A stretch of DNA of 10,564 nucleotides from Bacteroidota bacterium (lineage in GTDB: Bacteria; Bacteroidota; UBA10030; UBA6906). The translations under genes were made by a program, and so were the position numbers. This document shows positions 1-7,000 of this stretch, one piece after another; position 1 is the first letter of the stretch; each line of letters begins with the position of its first letter. Under the pieces are notes generated by a model, which was given only the letters and a program-made list of their open reading frames with translations, had not been told where the DNA came from and searched no databases. The stretch spans positions 1-10,564 of the forward strand of contig JAERML010000051.1 in the NCBI GenBank assembly GCA_016844425.1, written 5' to 3'.

Positions 1-79
1 TCCGGGCACTCCTTCCCCTGTGGTGTTCCGGCACCTGTGCAACACAACCATCGACCATCAGACCAGGAACCTGACTCGT

Positions 80-724
80 ATGCGACTTCTCTTATTCGGA
101 CCCCCCGGTGTCGGCAAAGGAACGCAGGCGAAGCTGCTTGCCGAGGAATTTGGTGTGCCCCACATTTCCACGGGTGACATGCTGCGCGCAGCGGTAGCAG
201 CTGGAACCGAACTCGGCAAAAAAGCAAAAACCATCATCGATGCCGGCCAGCTCGTACCGGATGATGTTATGATCGGTATTGTGCGCGACGTGCTGGCCTC
301 GCGGCGCGCACGCAAGGGTTTCATTCTTGATGGCTTTCCGCGAACCCTAGCCCAGGCGAAAGCCCTCACGGCGATATTCAAAGAGCTCAAGATTACAGAT
401 TACAAAGTCGTGAATTTTGAAGTGGATGATGAAGAAATCATCCGTCGTCTCAGCAACCGGCTTGTGTGTGAGAAGGATGGGAAGATCTATAATATGGAGA
501 TCGACGGTGTCACCAAGGACACTCCTTGCCCGAGTTGTGGAGGGCGGCTGTTGCAGCGCGATGATGACAAAGAGGAGACAGTGCGAAAGCGGCTGCTTGT
601 GTACAACTCCTCCACAACTCCCGTACTCGAGTACTATAAGCAAGGTGGCCTGGTATTGAACCTCGACGGCACGAGCTCAATTGATGTTGTCAACCGCGAA
701 ATTAAAATGATGGTGGAAGAGTGA
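80..724 (+). CDS. adk: Adenylate kinase (long form with LID domain)
   Basis: Catalyses ATP + AMP <-> 2 ADP in the cytoplasm. The 214-residue product matches the usual length of the long bacterial form. Visible in order: the P-loop GPPGVGKGTQ (residues 7-16), the AMP-binding STGDMLR (30-36), GFPRT (85-89), and a LID domain (about 122-162) with NRLVC, CPSCG and QRDDD, followed by the conserved arginine in RKRLL. The LID has four candidate metal ligands: C130, D133, C150 and C153. The start at 80 puts the methionine directly before the hydrophobic strand leading to the P-loop, with AGGA at 65-68 upstream. The frame stays open to an ATG-less start 20 codons earlier, but those residues do not belong to the family. 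The gene upstream, if any, lies outside the window. The identification is secure. Confidence 0.97.
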   Translation: MRLLLFGPPGVGKGTQAKLLAEEFGVPHISTGDMLRAAVAAGTELGKKAKTIIDAGQLVPDDVMIGIVRDVLASRRARKGFILDGFPRTLAQAKALTAIFKELKITDYKVVNFEVDDEEIIRRLSNRLVCEKDGKIYNMEIDGVTKDTPCPSCGGRLLQRDDDKEETVRKRLLVYNSSTTPVLEYYKQGGLVLNLDGTSSIDVVNREIKMMVEE

Positions 725-803
725 CTTCGTTCTAGTTCTGAAATAGCCCGCCTCAGGGACGGAAGCGGTTGAGATGCAACACCCACAGGAGTCACCCAAG
801 ACA

Positions 804-1562
804 ATGACCAGGAAACCAACCCAACGCCCGCTCGTTGTTGCCCATCGTGGCAGTTCCGGTACGGCCCCCGAAAACACTATGATCGCGTTCCGTATTGCAG
901 CAGAGGCTGGTGCGGACATGATCGAGCTGGATGTCCGGATGACAAAGGATTTCCACCTGGTTGTGCACCACGACCAGAATGTCCGACGGACTACAAATGG
1001 CTCGGGTCATATCTGGGATAAGACCCTTGAAGAGTTGCGCACCCTCGACGCCGGGTCATGGTTTAGCGCGAAATTCAAAGGCGAGCGGATTCCGACGCTG
1101 CGGCAGGTGATGGAGATGCTGCCGCCACACGTGATGCTCAATATCGAGGCGAAGTCCGACGGGGACCCGCGCAAGTACAACCACTTTGAAGAATCCTGCA
1201 TTCTCATCATCATGGAGAAGAAGTTCGAGGAGCGGGCGCTTGTCTCCTCGTTCGACCACAAGTTTCTTGCCCGGATACATGCTCTGTATCCCACCATCAA
1301 GACGGGGGCGCTGTACGTCCCCATCCGCGATGCGGCGAAGACGCCCTCGTCCCTTGCCCGCAAGATCGGCACCAGTGCGTTCATCTGTGGCCGGACGCAA
1401 ATGCGGAAGCGTTACGTGGAGGATGCCCGTGCACACAACATCACGACTGCCTGCTACGTTGTCAACACCGCTCCGCATCTCTCTGCAATGCTCCGCTATG
1501 GCGTGGACGCCATGGTTACAGATTACCCGGAGCGGATATTGCGGATGCTGAAGAAGGGGTAG
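804..1562 (+). CDS. Glycerophosphodiester phosphodiesterase (GDPD family)
   Basis: Hydrolyses glycerophosphodiesters, the deacylated phospholipids, to glycerol 3-phosphate and an alcohol. It is a TIM-barrel enzyme of the GlpQ/UgpQ family. Visible residues: HRG (14-16) and PEN (22-24), ELD (41-43) for metal binding, HHD (55-57), the family motif LDAGSWF (81-87), NIEAK (113-117) and the C-terminal DAMVTDYPERI. No signal peptide is seen, so it is probably cytoplasmic and closer to UgpQ than to periplasmic GlpQ. The usual tryptophan in the late WTVN motif is replaced by tyrosine (YVVN). Two starts are possible: ATG 804 with AGGAG 12 bases upstream, or in-frame ATG 774 with GGAAG 8 bases upstream, which adds ten residues (252 or 262 aa). 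804 was chosen because it lies nearer the domain. It follows adk by 79 bases and may be cotranscribed. Confidence 0.9.
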   Translation: MTRKPTQRPLVVAHRGSSGTAPENTMIAFRIAAEAGADMIELDVRMTKDFHLVVHHDQNVRRTTNGSGHIWDKTLEELRTLDAGSWFSAKFKGERIPTLRQVMEMLPPHVMLNIEAKSDGDPRKYNHFEESCILIIMEKKFEERALVSSFDHKFLARIHALYPTIKTGALYVPIRDAAKTPSSLARKIGTSAFICGRTQMRKRYVEDARAHNITTACYVVNTAPHLSAMLRYGVDAMVTDYPERILRMLKKG

Positions 1563-1577
1563 GGCTTCACTCCCTAC
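1559..1577 (+). other. Small hairpin at the end of the GDPD gene
   Basis: GTAGGG (1559-1564) and CCCTAC (1572-1577) form a 6-bp stem around a 7-base loop, overlapping the GDPD stop codon TAG (1560-1562). No T-tract follows, so it is not a convincing intrinsic terminator. It could protect the mRNA 3' end or be chance. Confidence 0.25.
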
Positions 1578-1589
1578 GGTGTCCGATTA

Positions 1590-1618
1590 TTGAATCTCGC
1601 CCTCGACTTCTCTATATT
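1590..1618 (+). promoter_or_regulatory. Candidate housekeeping-type promoter for the TPR-CHAT gene
   Basis: TTGAAT (1590-1595, 4 of 6 matches to TTGACA) and TATATT (1613-1618, 5 of 6 to TATAAT) are separated by 17 bases. They lie in the gap between the GDPD stop and the ATG at 1651, giving a predicted 5' leader of about 25 bases. If the host is a Bacteroidota relative, its promoter consensus may differ, which lowers confidence. Confidence 0.4.
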
Positions 1619-1650
1619 GCTCCCACCAAGTCACCAGCGTGAACTGAAGG

Positions 1651-4287
1651 ATGCTACTCCCCATACTCCGCCTGCCGTATCGATACTCACCGTCCGTTGT
1701 TTTTCTCCCTGCCACGTTCCTTTTCCTGATGCTCGCTCCTGGTTGCAGCCGTGAACCACACCCAGAGCAGCGACAAGCAGACAGCACGCTTGTGTTGGCC
1801 AGGAGAGTTCTTGAGGGCGGAGATATCCGCAAGAGCAGGATACTCCTCCATGAGGCGATTGTGCTCGACAGCAAACACGATCGTCTTGCGCAACTGGGCG
1901 AAGGGTACAGGCTCCTTGCCGGCATTGCCACGTCTATGGCCGAATTTGATTCGGCTTTCTACTATCTCGACAAATCCCTTGAGCAATTTCGTTCACTTGC
2001 CGAACGCCCGTTAGTTCGATCTATAACACTGGAGATGGCTTCTCTTCACAGGATCATGGGTGATGAACGGAGGGCGTTCACCATGTACACGGAGGCACTC
2101 CGGTTGGCAAATGTCTTTGGTGACGCAGATGGGATTCGTGAGATCCAATGGGCAATGCTCCCCGCCTGTCGGGCACTCGATGAAGTCGAGGAAGAAGGAC
2201 GAATCATCAGCGATCTCCTCAAGGCATACACAGCGTCGGGTGACACGGGAAGCCAGGTAAGAGTGTACATCGAGGCAGGACTCTCGAAGCTGGATCGACG
2301 TGACTACGAGGGTGCAACCGACAGTTTTCTCCGTGCACTCTCTCTTGCGAGGCAGTCTAATGATTCACTCCTCACCATTACTGTCCTCGTGAGGCTTGCA
2401 TATACGTATGAACGGGCGGGAAAGTCTGTGGAATCATTTCAGACTTATACAGACGGACTTCAGCGGACCGACGTGACAAGTAACGCCGGTCGGCTCCGGG
2501 ATGAGATGCTCATCAGGGTTGGGAATACGTACCTGCGCGGCGGGCTTGTGCAGGAGGCAGCACGGTTCTACCGGGCGGCGTTGCCGACGACCATCGGGAT
2601 GGGAAACAAGCTGGCAGAAGGGTACCTGTTCATCCAGCTCGGTCACTGCGAATTGTCCGATGAAGAGGCGATCAAGAAGTACCAGACTGCACTTGGGCTG
2701 TTCACGGTCCTTTCCTTCCAGCGCGGCATTGCTTATGCAGAGCTCAGCCTCGGTCTCGCATTCTGGAAACGAAACCAGTTCAACGACGCTCAATCCCATT
2801 TGATTGCCTCAGTGCACGCGCTGGAAAGCACGGTGCTCGCCCCAGCTATTGATGATCTGTACCGGGAGTGCGAAGAGGTGTTCTCACGGTCGATAGGAGC
2901 CCCTGCGTACGATTCGCTCATTGAGCTTCTGCTGCAATTGGGGAAACCGGAGGAGGCATTCTCTTACACCCAGCGGCGGGACGGATGGGGGATCTATAGC
3001 ATTCTCGGCGCGCTTGACATTCAGACACAGAATGAACGGATAAACGCACTGCTCGCCCGGTGCAGACGCCAACGGGGTTTGCGCATTGGTGCAGAGCGCC
3101 AGCATGTTCAGCTGCTGGCCGAAGGCCCGTCCCATAAGCAGATGCTTGATGGTGTGCAGGCGCAGCTCACCGCTTCTGCTGCCGGCATGACAGAGGCAGC
3201 AACACAGATCGCTCAGGCAAATCCGGTGTTCGGTCCCGCAGCAAAAATCAGCACGCTTAGTTTGGCGGATGCTCAACGCCGCCTTCCACCCGGGGCAGTG
3301 CTTATTGAGGCCATCCCAACGACCCGAGCATTGTATCTGTTTGTTCTGACCTCCAGCTCATTGAGCGTCCAGGTTGCTGCCATTGAGAAAAGCCGGGTTC
3401 TTTCCACCACCCGCGCGTACATCGATGCACTCCGCCAGAGAGAAGGAATCGCGGACTCACTGGAATACGAGCAGCGAGAGGTCGAGCAGCGAATCCATTC
3501 GCTTTCGCCGGTCCTCTACTCCTGGTTCATACGCCCGATCGAGTCGTTGGTTGCTGGCGCAACCAAAGTGCTGGTTGTTCTTCCGCAGGAATTGGCTTCC
3601 TTTCCCGTCCACGCGCTTTGCAAGACTGTGGGGAGACTAGCAAGCCCCTATGTGATTGAACAACAAGCTGTGAGCTACCTGCCATCAGTGTATGCACTCT
3701 CCTTCGATGGAAAGTCGGTCGCGCCATCTCGCGACATCGTGGGACTTGGCCATCCGGGGAGAACGTCGTGGGACGTAGAGTACGAGCTACGAGATATCCG
3801 CGCGTTCTTCAAGGATGCGCGATTCTACTTCCAGCAACAGGCAACACTTGCCTTCGCCCAGAAGGAACGGGCAGATGTCTTCCATCTTGTTGCAGAGATA
3901 CAGTTCAGCGAGCGAAGCGCGGACAACTCCTTCATCATGCTATCCGATGGGAAATCAGCGGCCACGTTCCGTCAGGTTCGGTGGGGCCAGCTTTATCTAC
4001 TCCCACCGTTTCCAACAGTCATCGTTTCCAACCTTGCGGAAAACCGGTCGGGGATTAATGCGGCCCTTCCTTCAATTCTCTTGATGAACGGAACTGGCAC
4101 GGTTGGCCTCACTTCGTACGCCCCTTCCCGGAAGGCCAGGAAGTATTTCGGGGAGATATTCTACACAGCGCTCCTTACCGGCGCAGCAAGTCAGCACGCA
4201 TTCCGCCTCACCCAGCTTGAAATGATCAAGGCGAAAGAGTATTCCCCGCCGCACGTCTGGGCGCCATTCTTTCTGTGGGGGAAATAA
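1651..4287 (+). CDS. Exported TPR protein with a C-terminal, catalytically degenerate CHAT domain; probable lipoprotein
   Basis: The product has 878 residues. Residues 1-31 look like a signal peptide (arginines, then the hydrophobic run VVFLPATFLFLML) ending in LAPGC with C32. This is a near-lipobox, so the protein is probably lipid-anchored outside the inner membrane. Residues ~60-460 are helical TPR-like repeats, for example around LAQLGEGYRLLAG, MGDERRAFTMYTEALRLA, YEGATDSFLRALSLA and LGLAFWKRNQFNDAQSHL. From about 530 to 878 there is a CHAT (caspase HetF associated with TPRs) domain with LVVLPQELASFPVHALC, VSYLPSVYAL, DIVGLGHPG and the terminal HVWAPFFLWG. The expected catalytic His is Glu at 749 (FHLVAE) and the expected Cys is Leu at 795 (VSNLAEN), so protease activity is unlikely. 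The start is the only good one for the signal peptide; GAAGG abuts the ATG too closely to be an ideal ribosome site. It may be a scaffold or sensor in the envelope, but its true role is unknown. Confidence 0.85.
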   Translation: MLLPILRLPYRYSPSVVFLPATFLFLMLAPGCSREPHPEQRQADSTLVLARRVLEGGDIRKSRILLHEAIVLDSKHDRLAQLGEGYRLLAGIATSMAEFDSAFYYLDKSLEQFRSLAERPLVRSITLEMASLHRIMGDERRAFTMYTEALRLANVFGDADGIREIQWAMLPACRALDEVEEEGRIISDLLKAYTASGDTGSQVRVYIEAGLSKLDRRDYEGATDSFLRALSLARQSNDSLLTITVLVRLAYTYERAGKSVESFQTYTDGLQRTDVTSNAGRLRDEMLIRVGNTYLRGGLVQEAARFYRAALPTTIGMGNKLAEGYLFIQLGHCELSDEEAIKKYQTALGLFTVLSFQRGIAYAELSLGLAFWKRNQFNDAQSHLIASVHALESTVLAPAIDDLYRECEEVFSRSIGAPAYDSLIELLLQLGKPEEAFSYTQRRDGWGIYSILGALDIQTQNERINALLARCRRQRGLRIGAERQHVQLLAEGPSHKQMLDGVQAQLTASAAGMTEAATQIAQANPVFGPAAKISTLSLADAQRRLPPGAVLIEAIPTTRALYLFVLTSSSLSVQVAAIEKSRVLSTTRAYIDALRQREGIADSLEYEQREVEQRIHSLSPVLYSWFIRPIESLVAGATKVLVVLPQELASFPVHALCKTVGRLASPYVIEQQAVSYLPSVYALSFDGKSVAPSRDIVGLGHPGRTSWDVEYELRDIRAFFKDARFYFQQQATLAFAQKERADVFHLVAEIQFSERSADNSFIMLSDGKSAATFRQVRWGQLYLLPPFPTVIVSNLAENRSGINAALPSILLMNGTGTVGLTSYAPSRKARKYFGEIFYTALLTGAASQHAFRLTQLEMIKAKEYSPPHVWAPFFLWGK

Positions 4288-4310
4288 AAAAGGGGAGCCG
4301 TTGCTCCCCT
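4285..4310 (-). terminator. Intrinsic terminator of the sigma/toast-rack operon
   Basis: Read on the - strand, an 8-bp perfect GC-rich stem, AGGGGAGC / GCTCCCCT (4303-4310 with 4291-4298), closes a four-base loop (4299-4302) and is followed at once by a T-run (complement of the A-run 4286-4290, then more T). It lies 26 bases beyond the stop of the toast-rack gene at 4336. On the + strand the same hairpin has an A-run before it but no T-run after it, so it mainly serves the - strand. The T-run overlaps the TAA stop (4285-4287) of the TPR-CHAT gene. Confidence 0.85.
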
Positions 4311-4335
4311 CTCAAGTCACTTCTATTCCGCTTGT

Positions 4336-5226
4336 TCACCTTCTCCGGATCTTCACACTCCCGAGCCCTGAATCGACTCGGATATTCATTCTGGTTGCTG
4401 CCGTTCCGAGGTTGTCGCTTGTGTAGACGTTGTCTGATGTTGTGTGGAAATCGGCATCACAGTCAAGACGGGACACCCAGGTTTCTTCGTACATCAGGCG
4501 AACCCCGACTTCCTTCGGGATGATCATTGTCAGAACCCCGAGGCCTACCTCCACCTCAACATCCACCTCTTTCTCAATCTTTCCGCTAAAGTCGAGGAGA
4601 TAGGACCCGACCCCCCCTTGAAATCGGAAGCGCTTGAAGTTCGCGTTTCCCAGATTGCGGGCAACGAATTTACTCACACCTGACTCGATGTTCATATTCT
4701 CGATGGTGGTGGTGTTCCGTTCGTCAAACGAGAGCGTCACATCGCTGGCACCGGTCGAGAGGTTGAAGTCCTTTACCTGCAATCCCGATAGGTCAAAATC
4801 GCCTTTTCCGAGGCCGAGCGTCAGATCGAACGAGATCGGGATCGCATCGCTGAAACGCATGTACCATTTCCCACTTTCGCCCAGCGAGCTGAGCTTGAAC
4901 GAACCCTTGTGGTTTTCCTCTTCCTCCGTCCCCTCCCCCAGCACCACATCCATATACCCTACGCGGTTACGGATTGAATAGTCGACAACCATTCGCGGGG
5001 ATTCGTCTTTCTTGGAAGTGGCCTCGGCAATCAAAATCTTTTCCGATTCTCCCTTGGAAATAACAACACTCCCGAACGAAGAAGTAAGGACGACCTTCAA
5101 TTCCTTCTCTGTGGTTCTGCCGATCTCTTTAGACGGTGGATCGGGCATAAATGGCAGAGAAAGCGTCACTGAAGCAACGAGGGTAATGAGTCCTGCAAGA
5201 GCCGCTATGATCGAAAGTGTTCGCAT
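4336..5226 (-). CDS. Membrane-anchored toast-rack (DUF4097/DUF2154, LiaF-like) protein
   Basis: The product has 296 residues. Residues 4-26 form one hydrophobic segment (LSIIAALAGLITLVASVTL), either a signal peptide or an N-terminal anchor. The remainder is repetitive beta-strand sequence rich in Gly, Asp and Ser: DLTLGLGKGDFDLSGLQVKD, LSTGASDVTLSF, NIESGVSKFVARNLGNANF, FQGGVGSYLLDFSG, and a final RVDSGLGSVKIRR. This pattern is typical of the toast-rack beta-solenoid found in LiaF-type stress-response proteins and putative adhesins. A function cannot be given; in other bacteria such proteins often lie in envelope-stress operons. ATG 5226 was chosen because it begins the hydrophobic segment and has GGAG 11 bases upstream. 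ATG 5250 and TTG 5268 are in frame but give a polar leader. The gene starts 38 bases after the sigma factor stop and ends at the terminator at 4285-4310. Confidence 0.75.
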   Translation of the reverse strand: MRTLSIIAALAGLITLVASVTLSLPFMPDPPSKEIGRTTEKELKVVLTSSFGSVVISKGESEKILIAEATSKKDESPRMVVDYSIRNRVGYMDVVLGEGTEEEENHKGSFKLSSLGESGKWYMRFSDAIPISFDLTLGLGKGDFDLSGLQVKDFNLSTGASDVTLSFDERNTTTIENMNIESGVSKFVARNLGNANFKRFRFQGGVGSYLLDFSGKIEKEVDVEVEVGLGVLTMIIPKEVGVRLMYEETWVSRLDCDADFHTTSDNVYTSDNLGTAATRMNIRVDSGLGSVKIRRR

Positions 5227-5264
5227 AGGTGGATGGTCTCCACACTTCATTACGTGCGTGTGGG

Positions 5265-5915
5265 TCAATAGTTGCGGATTTTATCCCGCAGAGCCTTGTA
5301 CAGGATTTCCCGGGCGCGAAAAATGTGCGCTTTGACGGTGCCGATTGGGAGTTTTAGGAGTACCGCAATCTCTTCGTAGCTTTTCTCATCTACATGCCGC
5401 AAGTGGATAACCTTCTTGTACTTCTCTGGAAGATGGGCGATTGCTTCGTTAAGGAGGTGGGTCCTTTGGTCGCTGATCAGTTCCTTGTCCGCTTCATAGG
5501 AGTCGTCCGGAAGTTCGAAAGTATAATCACTGTCTTTTGATTCAATGGGTTTGTCTATGGAATACGCCTGAAGCTTCCGCTTGCGGATGTAGTCAATACA
5601 GTTGTTGGTGGCGATCTTGTAAAGCCATGTAGAGAAAGCGAATTCCTCGTTGAAGTTCTTCAGAGAGTTGAACGCCTTGATGAATGCCTCCTGGGTAAGG
5701 TCTTCCACTTGTTCCCGGTCGCGCACCATCCGGAAAATGAAGTTGAAAATGGCAGGACGATACTTCCGCATGAGCTTCTTGTAGGCACGGTCGTCACCCT
5801 TCAACGCCGACTCGATCAGTCGGGAGTCTTCTTCGCGTGATTGAAGTCTTCTCTGTTCGCTGGGGTCGACAGGAGGTGGGGCGGCAGCCTTATGTGGCCG
5901 GGATTTCCTTGGCAT
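5265..5915 (-). CDS. ECF-family RNA polymerase sigma factor (sigma-70 family, RpoE-like)
   Basis: Directs RNA polymerase to a specific set of promoters. The 216-residue product has region 2 at about 44-113 (YRPAIFNFIFRMVRDREQVEDLTQEAFIKAF, then FSTWLYKIATNNCIDYIRKRK) and region 4 at about 153-210 (HLPEKYKKVIHLRHVDEKSYEEIA, then LPIGTVKAHIFRAREIL, the helix-turn-helix). There is no region 1 or 3, as expected for ECF sigmas. The first 30 residues are a basic, proline-rich extension. The linker 115-145 is acidic. The start at 5915 is the first good ATG; ribosome-binding sequence is weak (GAGG about 14 bases upstream). It heads a two-gene operon with the toast-rack gene. No anti-sigma gene follows it, so how it is held inactive is not apparent. 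It is divergent from the propeller gene. Confidence 0.93.
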   Translation of the reverse strand: MPRKSRPHKAAAPPPVDPSEQRRLQSREEDSRLIESALKGDDRAYKKLMRKYRPAIFNFIFRMVRDREQVEDLTQEAFIKAFNSLKNFNEEFAFSTWLYKIATNNCIDYIRKRKLQAYSIDKPIESKDSDYTFELPDDSYEADKELISDQRTHLLNEAIAHLPEKYKKVIHLRHVDEKSYEEIAVLLKLPIGTVKAHIFRAREILYKALRDKIRNY

Positions 5916-5946
5916 CGAACGGGGAGAGCGCCTCGATCATAGGGTG

Positions 5947-5960
5947 ACGATGGGTATCGT
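5947..5960. promoter_or_regulatory. Small inverted repeat in the divergent promoter region
   Basis: ACGAT, four bases, ATCGT: a perfect 5-bp inverted repeat 31 bases upstream of the sigma factor start, flanked by a seven-base A/T run (5962-5968). It could be an operator or part of the sigma gene promoter. It is short enough to be chance. Confidence 0.2.
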
Positions 5961-6019
5961 GAAAAAAAGTTACAGAAAAGGGGAGAGAGGTGCAAGCGGA
6001 GTTTCGCGCTGTTCATGGG

Positions 6020-6048
6020 TTGCATGTCGCGTCGAATTCACGTATCTT
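6020..6048 (+). promoter_or_regulatory. Weak candidate promoter for the propeller gene
   Basis: TTGCAT (6020-6025) and TATCTT (6043-6048) are 17 bases apart, with 3 and 4 of 6 consensus matches. They lie in the 205-base divergent gap between the sigma gene (ends at 5915) and the ATG at 6121. The spacing is right but the match is poor. Confidence 0.22.
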
Positions 6049-6120
6049 TTTCCGCGCCGAACGTCGTGCGCGAGGCACAACAAGCACTACTCTCCATCTC
6101 TGCAACCGCCCGGAGACCGC

Positions 6121-6966
6121 ATGTCCATGCGAATCTTCTTCCCCATCGTCCTCGTTGTTCTTTTTGCAGAATGTGGCGGAGATCGATCCGGGGGGAGGAT
6201 TGTGTTTCAGTCGAACCGCGACGGCAACTTTGAATTATACGTGATGAATGCGAACGGAGAGAATCAGCGTCGCATCACCAATTCTCCCGCCAACGACGTC
6301 ACGCCATCATGGTCACCGGACGGCAAGCAGATACTTTTTGCTTCCGACCGTGATGGTAATTGGGAAATCTATACCGTCTTCCCCGATGGATCACAACCTA
6401 CACGGCTCACAACACCACCCGGTGCCAATACAGCCCCGAGTTGGGCTGCAGGCGGGGAGAAGATTCTGTTCGTGTCGACACGGGACGCGGTGAACGGCGA
6501 TCTGTATCTCATGGATGCCGACGGAGAAAACGTTCAACGCGTTAGTACTGATCCGTCGGTCAAGGACACTCCTGTGATGACGCCTGACGGAAATATCGTC
6601 CTGTTCACGATGAATGAAAAGGGACGACTTGCTATTGCAGCGTACAGTGTTCCGGAAAAATCTGTCCGGGTGCTGACATCGGCCAATTGCAATTCCATGA
6701 ACCCATCCATCGAGACTGACGGGCAGGTGGTATTCTCATCTGATCAGGCTGGTAATCTGGATCTATATACAATGACGGTCAGCGGAGAGAACATTGCCCG
6801 ACTGACAACGAACGAAGATGCAGAGCGCACGCCTGCATGGGCGCATGGAGGGCAGAGCATTATCTACGCAAGGAGAGGCGGGCTGCATATGTTGACTCTT
6901 GACAACCGCACCGACGTCGCACTCTCCACGAAAGGGGATATCTACCCTCACTGGACGCCGCACTGA
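6121..6966 (+). CDS. Exported PD40/TolB-like beta-propeller protein
   Basis: The product has 281 residues. Residues 1-17 form a short signal peptide (MSMRIFFPIVLVVLFAE) followed by C18. The residues before the Cys (FAE) are not a standard lipobox, so lipid attachment is uncertain. The rest is six propeller blades of about 43 residues with the PD40 pattern: RIVFQSNRDGNFELYVMN...PSWSPDGK (about 26-69), ILFASDRDGNWEIY...PSWAAGGE (71-113), ILFVSTRDAVNGDLYLM...MTPDGN (115-158), IVLFTM...ETDGQ (159-202), VVFSSDQAGNLDLYTM...PAWAHGGQ (203-245) and SIIYARRG...HWTPH (246-281). This corresponds to the propeller part of TolB without its N-terminal domain, so it is probably a periplasmic or surface binding module rather than TolB itself. 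ATG 6121 follows GGAGA at 6112-6116; the frame is open further upstream, but that part has no signal peptide or family similarity. Confidence 0.88.
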   Translation: MSMRIFFPIVLVVLFAECGGDRSGGRIVFQSNRDGNFELYVMNANGENQRRITNSPANDVTPSWSPDGKQILFASDRDGNWEIYTVFPDGSQPTRLTTPPGANTAPSWAAGGEKILFVSTRDAVNGDLYLMDADGENVQRVSTDPSVKDTPVMTPDGNIVLFTMNEKGRLAIAAYSVPEKSVRVLTSANCNSMNPSIETDGQVVFSSDQAGNLDLYTMTVSGENIARLTTNEDAERTPAWAHGGQSIIYARRGGLHMLTLDNRTDVALSTKGDIYPHWTPH

Positions 6967-6990
6967 CACCGTTTTACAACTCCATATTCT
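6963..6990 (+). promoter_or_regulatory. Weak candidate promoter for pyrF
   Basis: CTGACA (6963-6968, 5 of 6) and TATTCT (6985-6990, 4 of 6) are 16 bases apart, overlapping the propeller gene stop. Transcription would begin just before the pyrF ATG at 7001, which has no Shine-Dalgarno motif (preceded by CCTCTTCCCG). Cotranscription with the propeller gene is equally possible. Confidence 0.2.
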
Positions 6991-7000
6991 CCTCTTCCCG

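Noticed and set aside
20..79. In-frame extension of adk by 20 residues at the N-terminus
   Set aside because: Known adenylate kinases begin directly at the strand before the P-loop. The extension has no family similarity, and ATG 80 has AGGA upstream.
1056..1478. Open frame of 140 codons on the - strand across the GDPD gene
   Set aside because: It is a shadow of the GDPD coding sequence, whose conserved motifs are all on the + strand.
5227..5268. Longer toast-rack protein starting at TTG 5268 or ATG 5250
   Set aside because: These starts add a polar leader before the hydrophobic segment. GGAG lies upstream of ATG 5226 instead.
5945..5976. ECF-type autoregulated promoter for the sigma gene: TGTAAC (5974-5969) and CGTC (5949-5946) on the - strand
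   Set aside because: The spacing is 19 bases, about three more than usual between an AAC-type -35 and a CGT-type -10, so I do not call it.
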